Assembly (NCBI RefSeq): GCF_051216895.1 | Contig: NZ_JBPKAO010000002.1 | Location: forward strand, 186,001-250,000 | Direction of reading: 5' to 3' | Origin: Aquipuribacter sp051216895 | Lineage (GTDB): Bacteria > Actinomycetota > Actinomycetes > Actinomycetales > JBBAYJ01 | DNA: 64,000 bases | Shown: positions 57,115 through 64,000 of the stretch, piece by piece | Position numbering within the stretch: position 1 is the stretch's first letter | Layout: each line of letters opens with the position of its first letter | Notes under the pieces: model-generated | Seen by the model: only the letters and a program-made list of their open reading frames with translations | Database searches by the model: none | What the model was told of the DNA's origin: nothing | Made by a program: the position numbers and the translations under genes

Positions 57115-58350
57115 TCAGCGGGCGAGCTGGTCCAGGCGGCGCTCGGCGAGGTGGGCGAGCAGGGCGGCGCCGTCGGGCAGGACGGAGTCGTCGAACCCGG
57201 CCAGCGCCGAGTGGTTGTCCGGGGCGGTCTGCCAGTCCCGGCCTTCCAGGGCCGCGCCCAGGAACACCATCACCCCGGGGACCTCGGCGAGGACGCGGCT
57301 GAAGTCCTCGGCCCCGGCGATGGGGTCGGGCATGCGCGTGATCCGGTCGGCGCCGAACAGCTCGCCCAGAGCCCGCTCGACGAACGCGTGCTCGGCCGCG
57401 TCGTTGACCGTCACGGGGTACTCGGGCTCGAACCGGACCTCGGCGGTCAGCCCGTGGGCCGCCGCCACGCCCTCGCAGTAGCGGACCAGGGCGTCGCGCA
57501 GCTTCTCGCGCACGGCCGGGTCGACGGTCCGGACGGTGGCCTCGGCGTAGGCGGACGCGGGGATGATGTTGCGCCGCGTCCCCGCCTCCACCTTGCCGAA
57601 GGTGACCAGGCCGGTCTCGAACGGACCGACCGTGCGCCCGGCCACGGCCTGGGCGCCCAGGACGATCTCGCCGATCGCGGGCACCGGGTCGGCCGCGTTG
57701 TGCGGGGCCGAGCCGTGCCCGCCCCGCCCGTGCAGGGTGACGAACAGCCCGTCGCTGGCCGCCAGCAGCGGACCGGGACGCGAGGCGACCTGACCGCGGG
57801 GGGCGAGACCGGACATCACGTGCAGGGCGTAGGCGGCGTCGGGCCGGCGCCCGGCGGCGTCGAGGACCCCCTCGGCGATCATGTGCCCGGCACCGTCGAA
57901 GCCCTCCTCGCCCGGCTGGAACATCAGCACGACGTCGCCGGGCAGGGAGTCCCGCTGCGCCGACAGCAGGTGCGCGGCGCCGACGAGCGAGGTGACGTGC
58001 AGGTCGTGGCCGCAGGCGTGCATGACGCCGTCGACCTCGCTGCGGTAGGGGACGTCGAGCTCCTCCTGCACCGGCAGGGCGTCCATGTCGGCCCGCAGCA
58101 GCACGACCGGGCGCCGGCCGGGGTGCGCACCCGGTCCGTGGGGTCCGGGGGTGCCGCCGCCGCGCAGCACGGCCGTCACGCTGGACAGCGCGTCACCGGT
58201 GGTGATCTCCAGGTCCAGGCCGACCAGCGCCTCGAGGACCGTCTGCTGCGTCCGGGGCAGGTGCAGCCCGATCTCGGGGTGACGGTGCAGGGCGTGGCGC
58301 AGGCGCACCAGGTCGTCGGTCAGGGCCAGGGCGTCGTCCGCGACGGTCAT
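57115..58350 (-). CDS. M20-family amidohydrolase / metallopeptidase
   Basis: A 411-residue zinc hydrolase of the M20D type (hippurate hydrolase or N-acyl amino-acid amidohydrolase-like). Features are LRHALHRHPEIGL, the metal ligands in HACGHDLHV, the catalytic QPGEEGFDGAGHMI, RGGHGSAPHNAADPV and PIAGAEDFSRVL. The exact substrate is not evident. ATG 58350 lies six bases after TAGGCT on the minus strand (leaderless). The start is only 24 bases from the divergent exonuclease gene. Its stop is six bases from the folD stop. Confidence 0.9.
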   Translation of the reverse strand: MTVADDALALTDDLVRLRHALHRHPEIGLHLPRTQQTVLEALVGLDLEITTGDALSSVTAVLRGGGTPGPHGPGAHPGRRPVVLLRADMDALPVQEELDVPYRSEVDGVMHACGHDLHVTSLVGAAHLLSAQRDSLPGDVVLMFQPGEEGFDGAGHMIAEGVLDAAGRRPDAAYALHVMSGLAPRGQVASRPGPLLAASDGLFVTLHGRGGHGSAPHNAADPVPAIGEIVLGAQAVAGRTVGPFETGLVTFGKVEAGTRRNIIPASAYAEATVRTVDPAVREKLRDALVRYCEGVAAAHGLTAEVRFEPEYPVTVNDAAEHAFVERALGELFGADRITRMPDPIAGAEDFSRVLAEVPGVMVFLGAALEGRDWQTAPDNHSALAGFDDSVLPDGAALLAHLAERRLDQLAR

Positions 58351-58356
58351 GCCGCA

Positions 58357-58366
58357 AGCCTAGGGT
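58357..58366. promoter_or_regulatory. Overlapping divergent -10 elements (M20 hydrolase / exonuclease III)
   Basis: The ten bases AGCCTAGGGT hold both -10 boxes: TAGGCT on the minus strand (58362-58357) and TAGGGT on the plus strand (58361-58366), sharing TA. The -35 region of each must lie in the coding sequence of the other gene. Confidence 0.65.
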
Positions 58367-58374
58367 GGTGACCC

Positions 58375-59244
58375 GTGCTGGTCGTCGCGAGCGTCAACGT
58401 CAACGGGGTCCGTGCGGCCCACCGCCGGGGCATGCCCACGTGGCTGGAGGAGCGTCGCCCCGACGTCCTGCTGCTGCAGGAGGTGAGGGCCGACGCCGAG
58501 ATGGTGGCCGAGCACCTGGGGGAGGGCTGGCACGTCGTCGAGGCGGTCTGCGCGCAGAAGGGCCGTTCCGGCGTCGCCGTCGCCGCCCGCACCCCGCTGC
58601 GGGACGTCGTCCTCACCCTGCCGGGCTTCGAGACCGACGGCCGGTGGGTCGAGGCCACCGTCGGCGAGGGGGTCGACGCCGTCCGCATGGTCAGCGTGTA
58701 CGTCCACTCCGGTGAGGCGGGCACCGACAAGCAGGTGGACAAGGTCCGGTTCCTGGCCGCGGCGAGCCTGCGGATGGGCGAGCTGCGCGCCGCGGAGGCC
58801 GCCGGCGGGCCACCGGTGCTGCTGGCTGGCGACCTCAACATCGGGCACACCGAGCGGGACATCAAGAACTGGAAGGGCAACCGCACGAAGGCCGGGTTCC
58901 TGCCGGAGGAGCGCGCCGTGCTCGACAGCTGGTTCGCGGCGGGCTGGGTGGACGTCTGCCGCCGGCTCGCCGGGGACGTCGACGGGCCGTACTCCTGGTG
59001 GTCGTGGCGCGGTCAGGCGTTCGACACCGACACCGGCTGGCGGATCGACCTGCACGTGGTCACCGAGGCGCTGGCGGCCCGGGCGGCGTGGTCGACCGTC
59101 GACCGTGCGGCGACCTACGACGCGCGCTTCAGCGACCACGCGCCGGTGGTGGTCGCCTACGCCGGGGTCGGGGAGGTCCACGAACCGGGAGTCACCGACG
59201 GCGCGGCGGCCGTCGGGACGGTACCCGGGGGGCCCGTGTCGTGA
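58375..59244 (+). CDS. xth: Exodeoxyribonuclease III (AP endonuclease)
   Basis: Base-excision repair nuclease cutting at abasic sites. The 289-residue protein has the EEP-fold motifs VNVNGVRAA, LLLQEVRAD (metal glutamate), VYVHSGE, GDLNIGHTERDIKNWK, YSWWSWRGQAFDTDTGWRID and the catalytic SDHAPVV. About 30 residues extend beyond the usual end. GTG 58375 lies eight bases after TAGGGT. The stop overlaps the SDR gene (GTGA). Confidence 0.93.
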   Translation: MLVVASVNVNGVRAAHRRGMPTWLEERRPDVLLLQEVRADAEMVAEHLGEGWHVVEAVCAQKGRSGVAVAARTPLRDVVLTLPGFETDGRWVEATVGEGVDAVRMVSVYVHSGEAGTDKQVDKVRFLAAASLRMGELRAAEAAGGPPVLLAGDLNIGHTERDIKNWKGNRTKAGFLPEERAVLDSWFAAGWVDVCRRLAGDVDGPYSWWSWRGQAFDTDTGWRIDLHVVTEALAARAAWSTVDRAATYDARFSDHAPVVVAYAGVGEVHEPGVTDGAAAVGTVPGGPVS

Positions 59245-60167
59245 CGTGGACCCTGGCCGACGCCCCGCCGCAGCACGGCCGGGTCGCCGTCGTCACGGGC
59301 GCCAGCTCCGGCCTCGGCCTGGAGGCCGCGGTGCAGCTGACCGCGACGGGCGCGCACGTCGTCCTGGCCTGCCGGGACGCCGGGCGCGGGGCGCGGGCCC
59401 TGGAGCAGGTCCACGCCCGGACCCCCGGGGCCTCGGCCGAGGTGTCGCTGCTCGACGTCGCCTCGCCCACGTCGGTGCGGGCCTTCGCGGAGCGCACCCT
59501 CGACCAGCACCCCCGCCTGGACCTGGTGCTGGCCAACGCCGGCATCATGGCCGTGCCGCAGGAGCGGACCGTCGACGGGTTCGAGCTGCAGCTGGGCACC
59601 AACCACCTGGGCCACTTCGCGCTGCTGGCCCGGCTCTGGCCCGCGGTGCGGGGCACCGCCGGGGCCCGGGTCCTGCAGGTCACCAGCGTCGTCCGCCACA
59701 CCGGAGCCGTCCCCGGGCCCGCCGACCTGGACCCGCCCCGCTACGGCCCGTGGACCGCCTACGCGCGGTCCAAGACCGCGTGCGCCGTGACCGGGGTCGA
59801 GCTCGACCGCCGCATCCGCAGCGGCCCGGGTGAGCACCCGGGCACGGTGGCGAGCGTGCTCGCGCACCCCGGCTTCACCCACACCGACCTGCAGCACCGC
59901 AGCGCCCGCGAGCAGGGTGGTCTCGCGGCGCGGTTCTTCTCCGCCACGGTGCGCTCGCAGGGGATGCCCGTCCACCACGGGGTGCTGCCCCTGCTGCGGG
60001 CGGTGCTGGACCCGACGGTCACGTCCGGGCAGATGGTCGCCCCGCGGCTCGGCACGCACGGCCCGCCGGTCGTCCGTCGCCCGGAGCGCCGGCTGCGCGA
60101 CCCGCGGGCCGGTCAGCGGCTGTGGGCCCTCAGCGAGCAGGCGACGGGCGTCACCTGGGACGTCTGA
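59241..60167 (+). CDS. Short-chain dehydrogenase/reductase
   Basis: A 308-residue NAD(P)-dependent oxidoreductase similar to the retinol-dehydrogenase-like SDRs. Cofactor loop VVTGASSGLGLEAA (near 18), NAGIM (near 95), LGTNHLGHF, the catalytic serine in QVTSVVRHTG and the YxxxK pair in AYARSKTACA. Substrate unknown. GTG 59241 overlaps the exonuclease gene, so the two share a transcript. Its stop is 12 bases from a convergent small gene. Confidence 0.87.
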   Translation: MTWTLADAPPQHGRVAVVTGASSGLGLEAAVQLTATGAHVVLACRDAGRGARALEQVHARTPGASAEVSLLDVASPTSVRAFAERTLDQHPRLDLVLANAGIMAVPQERTVDGFELQLGTNHLGHFALLARLWPAVRGTAGARVLQVTSVVRHTGAVPGPADLDPPRYGPWTAYARSKTACAVTGVELDRRIRSGPGEHPGTVASVLAHPGFTHTDLQHRSAREQGGLAARFFSATVRSQGMPVHHGVLPLLRAVLDPTVTSGQMVAPRLGTHGPPVVRRPERRLRDPRAGQRLWALSEQATGVTWDV

Positions 60168-60179
60168 GGCCCGCGGGGC

Positions 60180-60335
60180 TCAGACCCCGCCGCCCTGGCC
60201 CCCCATCAGGGTCATGACCGGCCCGCGACCCTGGTGGCGGCCGCAGCGGCTGCACCGGTACACCCAGGCGCCGTCGACCCGGACCCGACGGTCCCGGTGC
60301 AGGTGCAGGCGGCAGAGCAGGTGACGTCGGACCAT
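60180..60335 (-). CDS. Small zinc-ribbon-like protein (51 aa)
   Basis: Function not recognised. The product is basic and contains a cysteine and two histidines (LLCRLHLHRD) followed by a CSRCGRH pair, enough for one zinc site. The C-terminus is Gly-rich. ATG 60335 follows a GGGGAGA site, which supports expression. The open frame extends further upstream without a site. Confidence 0.6.
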   Translation of the reverse strand: MVRRHLLCRLHLHRDRRVRVDGAWVYRCSRCGRHQGRGPVMTLMGGQGGGV

Positions 60336-60385
60336 GGTGGTCTCCCCGGGTCGCGGTCGTCGTCCCTGACGACCTGGCCGTGACG

Positions 60386-61309
60386 CTACGGGACCAGCGG
60401 GCCGATCCACCAGCGAACCGCGTGCTCCTCACCCGGGGCGAGCAGGACCAGGTCGGTGCCCGACCGGAACGCGTCGCCCGGGCACGACATGGGTTCCACC
60501 GCGACCCCGGCACGGAACCGTGCCCCCGGGACCGTGTCGGAGGTGAACACCTGCCACCAGCGCGCCCAGGACGCGTCGGCGCCGATGGCCACACCCCGAC
60601 CCTCGCCGTCCCGCACCTGAGCGACCACGTCGCCGTCGGGACCGGGGGTGACGGCGGTCAGCAGGTGGTCCAGCTCGAGGCCCGCCAGCGGGCGGGGCTC
60701 CCGCAGGTCCAGCAGGGTCCCGTCGACGGGGTCCAGCTCGCCCGTGGGCAGGCTGGTGCGGTCCAGCTCGGCGACCTCGGACGCGTCCAGGCGCAGGGTC
60801 CAGGCGTCGACCGGGCCGTCACCGGCCACCAGGTAGGGGTGCGTGCCCACCCCGTACGGGGCGGGGCGGTCCCCGGCGTTGACGACGTGGACGTCGGCCA
60901 CCAGGCGCCCGCGCTCCAGCGCGTACCCGAGCGTCACGACGAGGTCGGACGGGTACCCGGCGGAGGCGGGGACCACCGCCCGCAGGCGCACCCGGTCCGC
61001 GTGCACGTCGACGACGTCGCTCACCACGGCGTCGAGCAGGCCGTGGATCGCGTTGTCGTGGTCCGGGTCGTCGGTCGGTGTCCGGTAGGTGGCGCCGTCG
61101 ACGTCGTACCTGCCGCCACCCAGCCGGTTGGGCCAGGGGACGAGCACGGACCCGGCGAACGCCGGCCGGGCCGCGCCGTCGGGGTAGCCCAGGACGAGAT
61201 CACGGCCGTCGGCGTCCAGGTGGGCCAGCGCCGCGCCCAGCGGGTCGATGCGGGCGGTCAGGCCGTGGGCCTGCAGCCGGACGTGGCGGGGCAGGCCCGG
61301 CGCGCTCAC
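60386..61309 (-). CDS. Aldose 1-epimerase family protein
   Basis: Galactose-mutarotase-fold protein of 307 residues that interconverts alpha and beta anomers of a sugar. PWPNRLGGGRY, DNAIHGLL (substrate-binding His), GVGTHPYL (catalytic His) and the catalytic glutamate in GVAVEPMSC are visible. It is closer to the YihR/aldose-epimerase-like subgroup of actinobacteria than to GalM. GTG 61309 overlaps the S51-fusion gene, and it is the last gene of a minus-strand operon. Confidence 0.9.
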   Translation of the reverse strand: MSAPGLPRHVRLQAHGLTARIDPLGAALAHLDADGRDLVLGYPDGAARPAFAGSVLVPWPNRLGGGRYDVDGATYRTPTDDPDHDNAIHGLLDAVVSDVVDVHADRVRLRAVVPASAGYPSDLVVTLGYALERGRLVADVHVVNAGDRPAPYGVGTHPYLVAGDGPVDAWTLRLDASEVAELDRTSLPTGELDPVDGTLLDLREPRPLAGLELDHLLTAVTPGPDGDVVAQVRDGEGRGVAIGADASWARWWQVFTSDTVPGARFRAGVAVEPMSCPGDAFRSGTDLVLLAPGEEHAVRWWIGPLVP

Positions 61310-62679
61310 GCGGCCGGCTCCGTCATGACCCAGGTCGCGCCGTCCGGTGCGTCGCGGACCTCGACGCCCAGGGTGGCGAGGGCGTCACGGACCCGGTCGC
61401 TGGTGGCGAAGTCCTTGCTCGCGCGGGCCTGGGCCCGCAGCTCCAGCAGCAGGTCGACGTAGCCCCCGACGACGTCCCGCGGGTCGGCGGCGCCGGTGAC
61501 GGCGAGCTCGCCGAGTCGGACGACCATGGCGCGCAGCACCCGCCGGGCGTGGTCGCGGTCGTCGCTCTGCAACGTGTCGCCCGACCAGTCCTGCATCGCC
61601 TGCTCGACCGCCAGCGTCGCCGCGACGGCGGCGGCGACGTCGGAGGCCTGCATGGCGTGGTCGAACCGGTCGCGCTCGGCCTCGACGGCCTGGCGCAGCG
61701 AGGTCGGGGCCGCCGTGGCGCCGCCGGACCCGTCGGTCACGTCGTCCACGACCGCTCCCCCGGGCCCCGGGGCGCCGTTCGTGGGCAGGACGGCGGCGGC
61801 CGGGCCGGAGCCCGCCCCGACGGCCGGGCCGGAGCCCGGGGCGGACGCCGGGGGAGCGGCGCCCGGCTCGGCCCCGCCCCGCCCGGACACGACGTCGGCG
61901 AGCCAGCCCAGCTCCACCGTCCGTCCGCCCTCGAGCTCGGTCGAGCGGTCCCGGTGCCGCAGGGTGACCACGCCGTTGCCGGCCACGGTCGCGGTGCCGG
62001 CGGCGGTGTCGACCAGCAGCGCGGTGTGCTCGTCGACCCCCAGCACCCCGACGTCGTCGGGCAGCAGCCGCTCCATGGCGGCGAGCCGGGTCGCCCCCAG
62101 GTAGCAGTACCGCGTGTCGTAGCTGCCGCCCTCGGCGTTGTCGAAGTGCGGCACGAGCGCGGCCCGCACACCGGTGACGGCGCCCAGGACGTCGAGCCCG
62201 TCGGCCCAGTGCAGGTCCGCGCCGGCCTTGTAGATCTCGTACACCGGCACCGCGTGCGCGCCGATGGTGCAGGCGGCGGCCGACCCCACGACCAGCGTGC
62301 CGCCGCGGGTGGTGACGTCGGTCATGGCGGCCGCCACACCCGTGCCGCGCCACTGCCGCAGCGCGTACGTCGGGCTGCCGGGGCCCGCGAACAGCCAGCG
62401 GGCCCGGCTCAGCTCGGCCAGCGTGCGCTCGGCCTGCGCGGTCGGCAGGTCCGCGCGCCGCCACCCGGCCACGTCGACCGGGTGCCCGACGCTCTGCCTG
62501 AAGTACTGGACGGTCTTGTCGACGAGCTCGTCGGCGTTGTCCTGGAACCCGAAGGTCGTGTCCAGGACCATCGCGGTGCCGTGGGCGTCGCCGGCGAACG
62601 TGTCCGCCAGCACCGCCCGGTGGGTGCGGACCATGGTGGGGGCGGTCTCGCCGGACCCCATGACGACCAGTCGGCTCAT
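61306..62679 (-). CDS. S51 peptidase-like / class I amidotransferase-like domain fused to a CysS-type C-terminal domain
   Basis: A 457-residue two-domain protein. Residues 1-260 look like the cyanophycinase/peptidase E (S51) fold: MGSGETAP, FAGPGSPTYAL, the nucleophile elbow VGSAAACTIG (S133 likely), VPHFDNAEGG and LGVDEHTALLVD. A Gly/Pro/Ala-rich linker spans 262-325. Residues 326-457 resemble the helical C-terminal domain of cysteinyl-tRNA synthetase, with LLELRAQARASKDFATSDRVRDAL (in outline) and a final VEVRDAPDGATW. The HIGH and KMSKS synthetase parts are absent. ATG 62679 overlaps the upstream hydrolase (ATGA). Function unknown. Confidence 0.83.
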   Translation of the reverse strand: MSRLVVMGSGETAPTMVRTHRAVLADTFAGDAHGTAMVLDTTFGFQDNADELVDKTVQYFRQSVGHPVDVAGWRRADLPTAQAERTLAELSRARWLFAGPGSPTYALRQWRGTGVAAAMTDVTTRGGTLVVGSAAACTIGAHAVPVYEIYKAGADLHWADGLDVLGAVTGVRAALVPHFDNAEGGSYDTRYCYLGATRLAAMERLLPDDVGVLGVDEHTALLVDTAAGTATVAGNGVVTLRHRDRSTELEGGRTVELGWLADVVSGRGGAEPGAAPPASAPGSGPAVGAGSGPAAAVLPTNGAPGPGGAVVDDVTDGSGGATAAPTSLRQAVEAERDRFDHAMQASDVAAAVAATLAVEQAMQDWSGDTLQSDDRDHARRVLRAMVVRLGELAVTGAADPRDVVGGYVDLLLELRAQARASKDFATSDRVRDALATLGVEVRDAPDGATWVMTEPAA

Positions 62680-63668
62680 CGGTGCTCCACGTCGTCGGGT
62701 GCGGGCAGGGGGGCGCGTGCGGTGCTCAGCAGGTCGAGCAGGTCGGCGGCCAGGCGCGCCGGGTGCTGCAGGTGCAGGTCGTGGTGCGAGTCGTCGTAGC
62801 GCGAGACCCGGGCCCGGGGCAGCCCGGTCGCGGCCTCGTGGACCAGCGCGGAGGCGGGCCCGCTGCCGGCCGGCGCGAGCAGCACCGGGACCGGCACGAG
62901 GGGGTAGGCCTCGCGGGGGTCGGCGTCGTACATCGAGCGGAGGATCTGCTCGTGGGCCGCGCGGGGCAGGACGTTGCGGACCGTCCCGTCGTCGTCGGTG
63001 GTCAGGTTGCCGAGCACCGCGGGCAGGGCGTGCGGGCCCCAGGCGGCCAGCAGCGGGCCCAGCCGGTCGACGAGCTGGTCCCAGGTGGTGCCGTCCCACG
63101 TCGGCGGGGCCAACCGGGTCCACAGCTGCTCGAACGGCTCGTCCTGGTCGAAGCGCAGCCAGCCGCCGTCGACCAGGGCCAGGGCGTCGACGGCCGCCCC
63201 CGCTGCCGCGGCCGTGAGGACGACGTTGCCGCCCCACGACTGCCCGACCAGGACGACCGGGCCGGACAGGGTGCCGTCGCCCAGCAGGGCGCTGACGACG
63301 TCGGCGACGTCGGCGGCCGCGGTGCTCGTGCCGTGCGGGCCCGTAGCGCGGTCGGCGCTGCGGCCGTGACCCCGCAGGTCGACGGCGACCGACGTGACGC
63401 CCGCCCGGGCCAGCTCGGCCGCGCAGGCGTCCCACATCCGGGCGTTGGACGCCAGGCCGTGGACCAGGACGGCGCTCCCGGACGACGTCGACGCGGGCCC
63501 GTCCGCCGTCGGGCCGGTGGACCGGTGCACCCTGAGCGCCAGCACCGTGGCGGGGGTGTCGGGGCCCCGCCGGGACGCCACCTCGACGAACCGCTCGTGC
63601 GGCGCGGCGCCCGTCGACCGACCGGTCCGTGCCTGCTCCTGCGTGCCGGTCACCTCGGCGTCGGTCAC
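62676..63668 (-). CDS. Alpha/beta-hydrolase
   Basis: A 330-residue hydrolase with no signal peptide. SAVLVHGLASNARMWD is the oxyanion region, GQSWGGNVVL the nucleophile elbow (serine near 145), and DDSHHDLHLQHP carries the catalytic histidine near 303. A cap domain lies about 170-260. Substrate unknown. Start GTG 63668 and stop both overlap neighbours by four bases, so it is part of the minus-strand operon. Confidence 0.87.
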   Translation of the reverse strand: MTDAEVTGTQEQARTGRSTGAAPHERFVEVASRRGPDTPATVLALRVHRSTGPTADGPASTSSGSAVLVHGLASNARMWDACAAELARAGVTSVAVDLRGHGRSADRATGPHGTSTAAADVADVVSALLGDGTLSGPVVLVGQSWGGNVVLTAAAAGAAVDALALVDGGWLRFDQDEPFEQLWTRLAPPTWDGTTWDQLVDRLGPLLAAWGPHALPAVLGNLTTDDDGTVRNVLPRAAHEQILRSMYDADPREAYPLVPVPVLLAPAGSGPASALVHEAATGLPRARVSRYDDSHHDLHLQHPARLAADLLDLLSTARAPLPAPDDVEHR

Positions 63669-64000
63669 CCGTGCGCCGCCGGGCCGAGCACCAGCGCGCG
63701 GAAGGCGTCGGTGACGTGGGCGATGTCGAGGCTGTCCTGCGCGGTGGGGAGCCAGACGTCCTCGCCCCGCACCGCCGCCGCGACGGCCTCGACCATCAAC
63801 CGGTACGGGTCGACGGCGGGGAAGTCCTCCCGGGTCCCGCCGCCCTCGACACGACCGGTCCGGCCGTCGACCGGGTGCAGGAACAGCGAGCAGGGCACGT
63901 CCTTGGTCGCGAACGACTCGCCGCCGAGCACCATGGTGGCGCGCTCGCCGTACACCGCGACGAGCTGCTCGGGGCGCGTGCCGATGCCGCAGCGGACCTC
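63665..64000 (-). CDS. Gfo/Idh/MocA-family oxidoreductase, C-terminal part (runs off the window)
   Basis: Only the last 111 codons are present; the frame stays open to the window edge, so the start is outside. The readable part has GERATMVLGGESF, VDPYRLMVEAVAAAVRGED and LPTAQDSLDIAHVTDAFRAL, the typical end of a Gfo/Idh/MocA dehydrogenase acting on sugars or inositols. It heads the operon with the hydrolase, the S51 fusion and the aldose epimerase, so a sugar-linked role for the operon is plausible. Confidence 0.8.
   Translation of the reverse strand, partial: EVRCGIGTRPEQLVAVYGERATMVLGGESFATKDVPCSLFLHPVDGRTGRVEGGGTREDFPAVDPYRLMVEAVAAAVRGEDVWLPTAQDSLDIAHVTDAFRALVLGPAAHG

Overview
The window is a stretch of chromosome from a very GC-rich Gram-positive actinobacterium (Actinomycetota). 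The signs are a WhiB regulator, GTG starts in most genes, four-base GTGA overlaps between genes, a GroEL with a His-rich tail beside groES, and several gene orders shared with mycobacteria and Micrococcales. The blocks nnr-alr-tsaE-tsaB-rimI-tsaD, groES-groEL1-whiB3-(response regulator)-sigD/shbA-anti-sigma-guaB-guaB3 and pcrA(uvrD1)-sucC-sucD-perM-purN-purH all match known actinobacterial synteny. The genus cannot be fixed from this sequence alone. I see no rRNA, tRNA, prophage, insertion sequence or CRISPR array. No gene-free stretch exceeds 300 bases.

Layout. 1-7 kb: NAD(P)HX repair, alanine racemase, a lipase-like hydrolase and the t6A tRNA-modification set. 7-11 kb: a THUMP-like methyltransferase divergent from groES-groEL, whose promoter carries two CIRCE operators. 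11-20 kb: regulators (WhiB3-like, a CarH-like MerR/B12 protein, a NarL-type response regulator, an ECF sigma factor and its membrane anti-sigma factor), then guaB, formaldehyde dehydrogenase and guaB3. 20-27 kb: a divergent glycerol locus (IclR regulator plus glycerol kinase 1, facing facilitator, glycerol kinase 2 and glycerol-3-phosphate dehydrogenase). 27-33 kb: aldehyde dehydrogenase, GMC oxidoreductase, a repeat-rich surface protein and guaA. 33-41 kb: small unknowns, SURF1, DUF3817, a tandem Nudix protein, a GST, a PIG-L deacetylase and the PcrA helicase. 41-50 kb: a B12-domain protein, succinyl-CoA synthetase, PerM-like protein, purN-purH, malate and isocitrate dehydrogenases. 50-57 kb: gluconate uptake and kinase, aquaporin, purU, and a ZTP-riboswitch-controlled glyA-folD pair. 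57-64 kb: M20 amidohydrolase, exonuclease III, SDR, a tiny zinc-ribbon-like protein, and a tightly overlapping minus-strand operon (oxidoreductase, hydrolase, S51-peptidase/CysS-C fusion, aldose epimerase).

How the genes work together. Purine and one-carbon metabolism recur across the window: guaB, guaB3, guaA, purN, purH, purU, glyA and folD. glyA-folD is under a ZTP sensor, and ZMP is the substrate of PurH. The TCA genes sucCD, mdh and icd cluster nearby. The stress and regulatory core (groESL, whiB, sigma/anti-sigma) is compact and conserved.

The most striking non-coding signal is a repeated promoter layout: a -10-like hexamer (mostly TANNNT) exactly 6, sometimes 7-8, bases before the start codon with no Shine-Dalgarno sequence. 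At least seventeen genes show it, which implies leaderless mRNAs. I used it to choose starts. Other notable items are a 77/78-bp inverted-repeat element present twice, a fully overlapped divergent promoter at 58.36 kb, a CIRCE-like site away from groES, a small upstream ORF before the sigma factor, and two unusual domain fusions.
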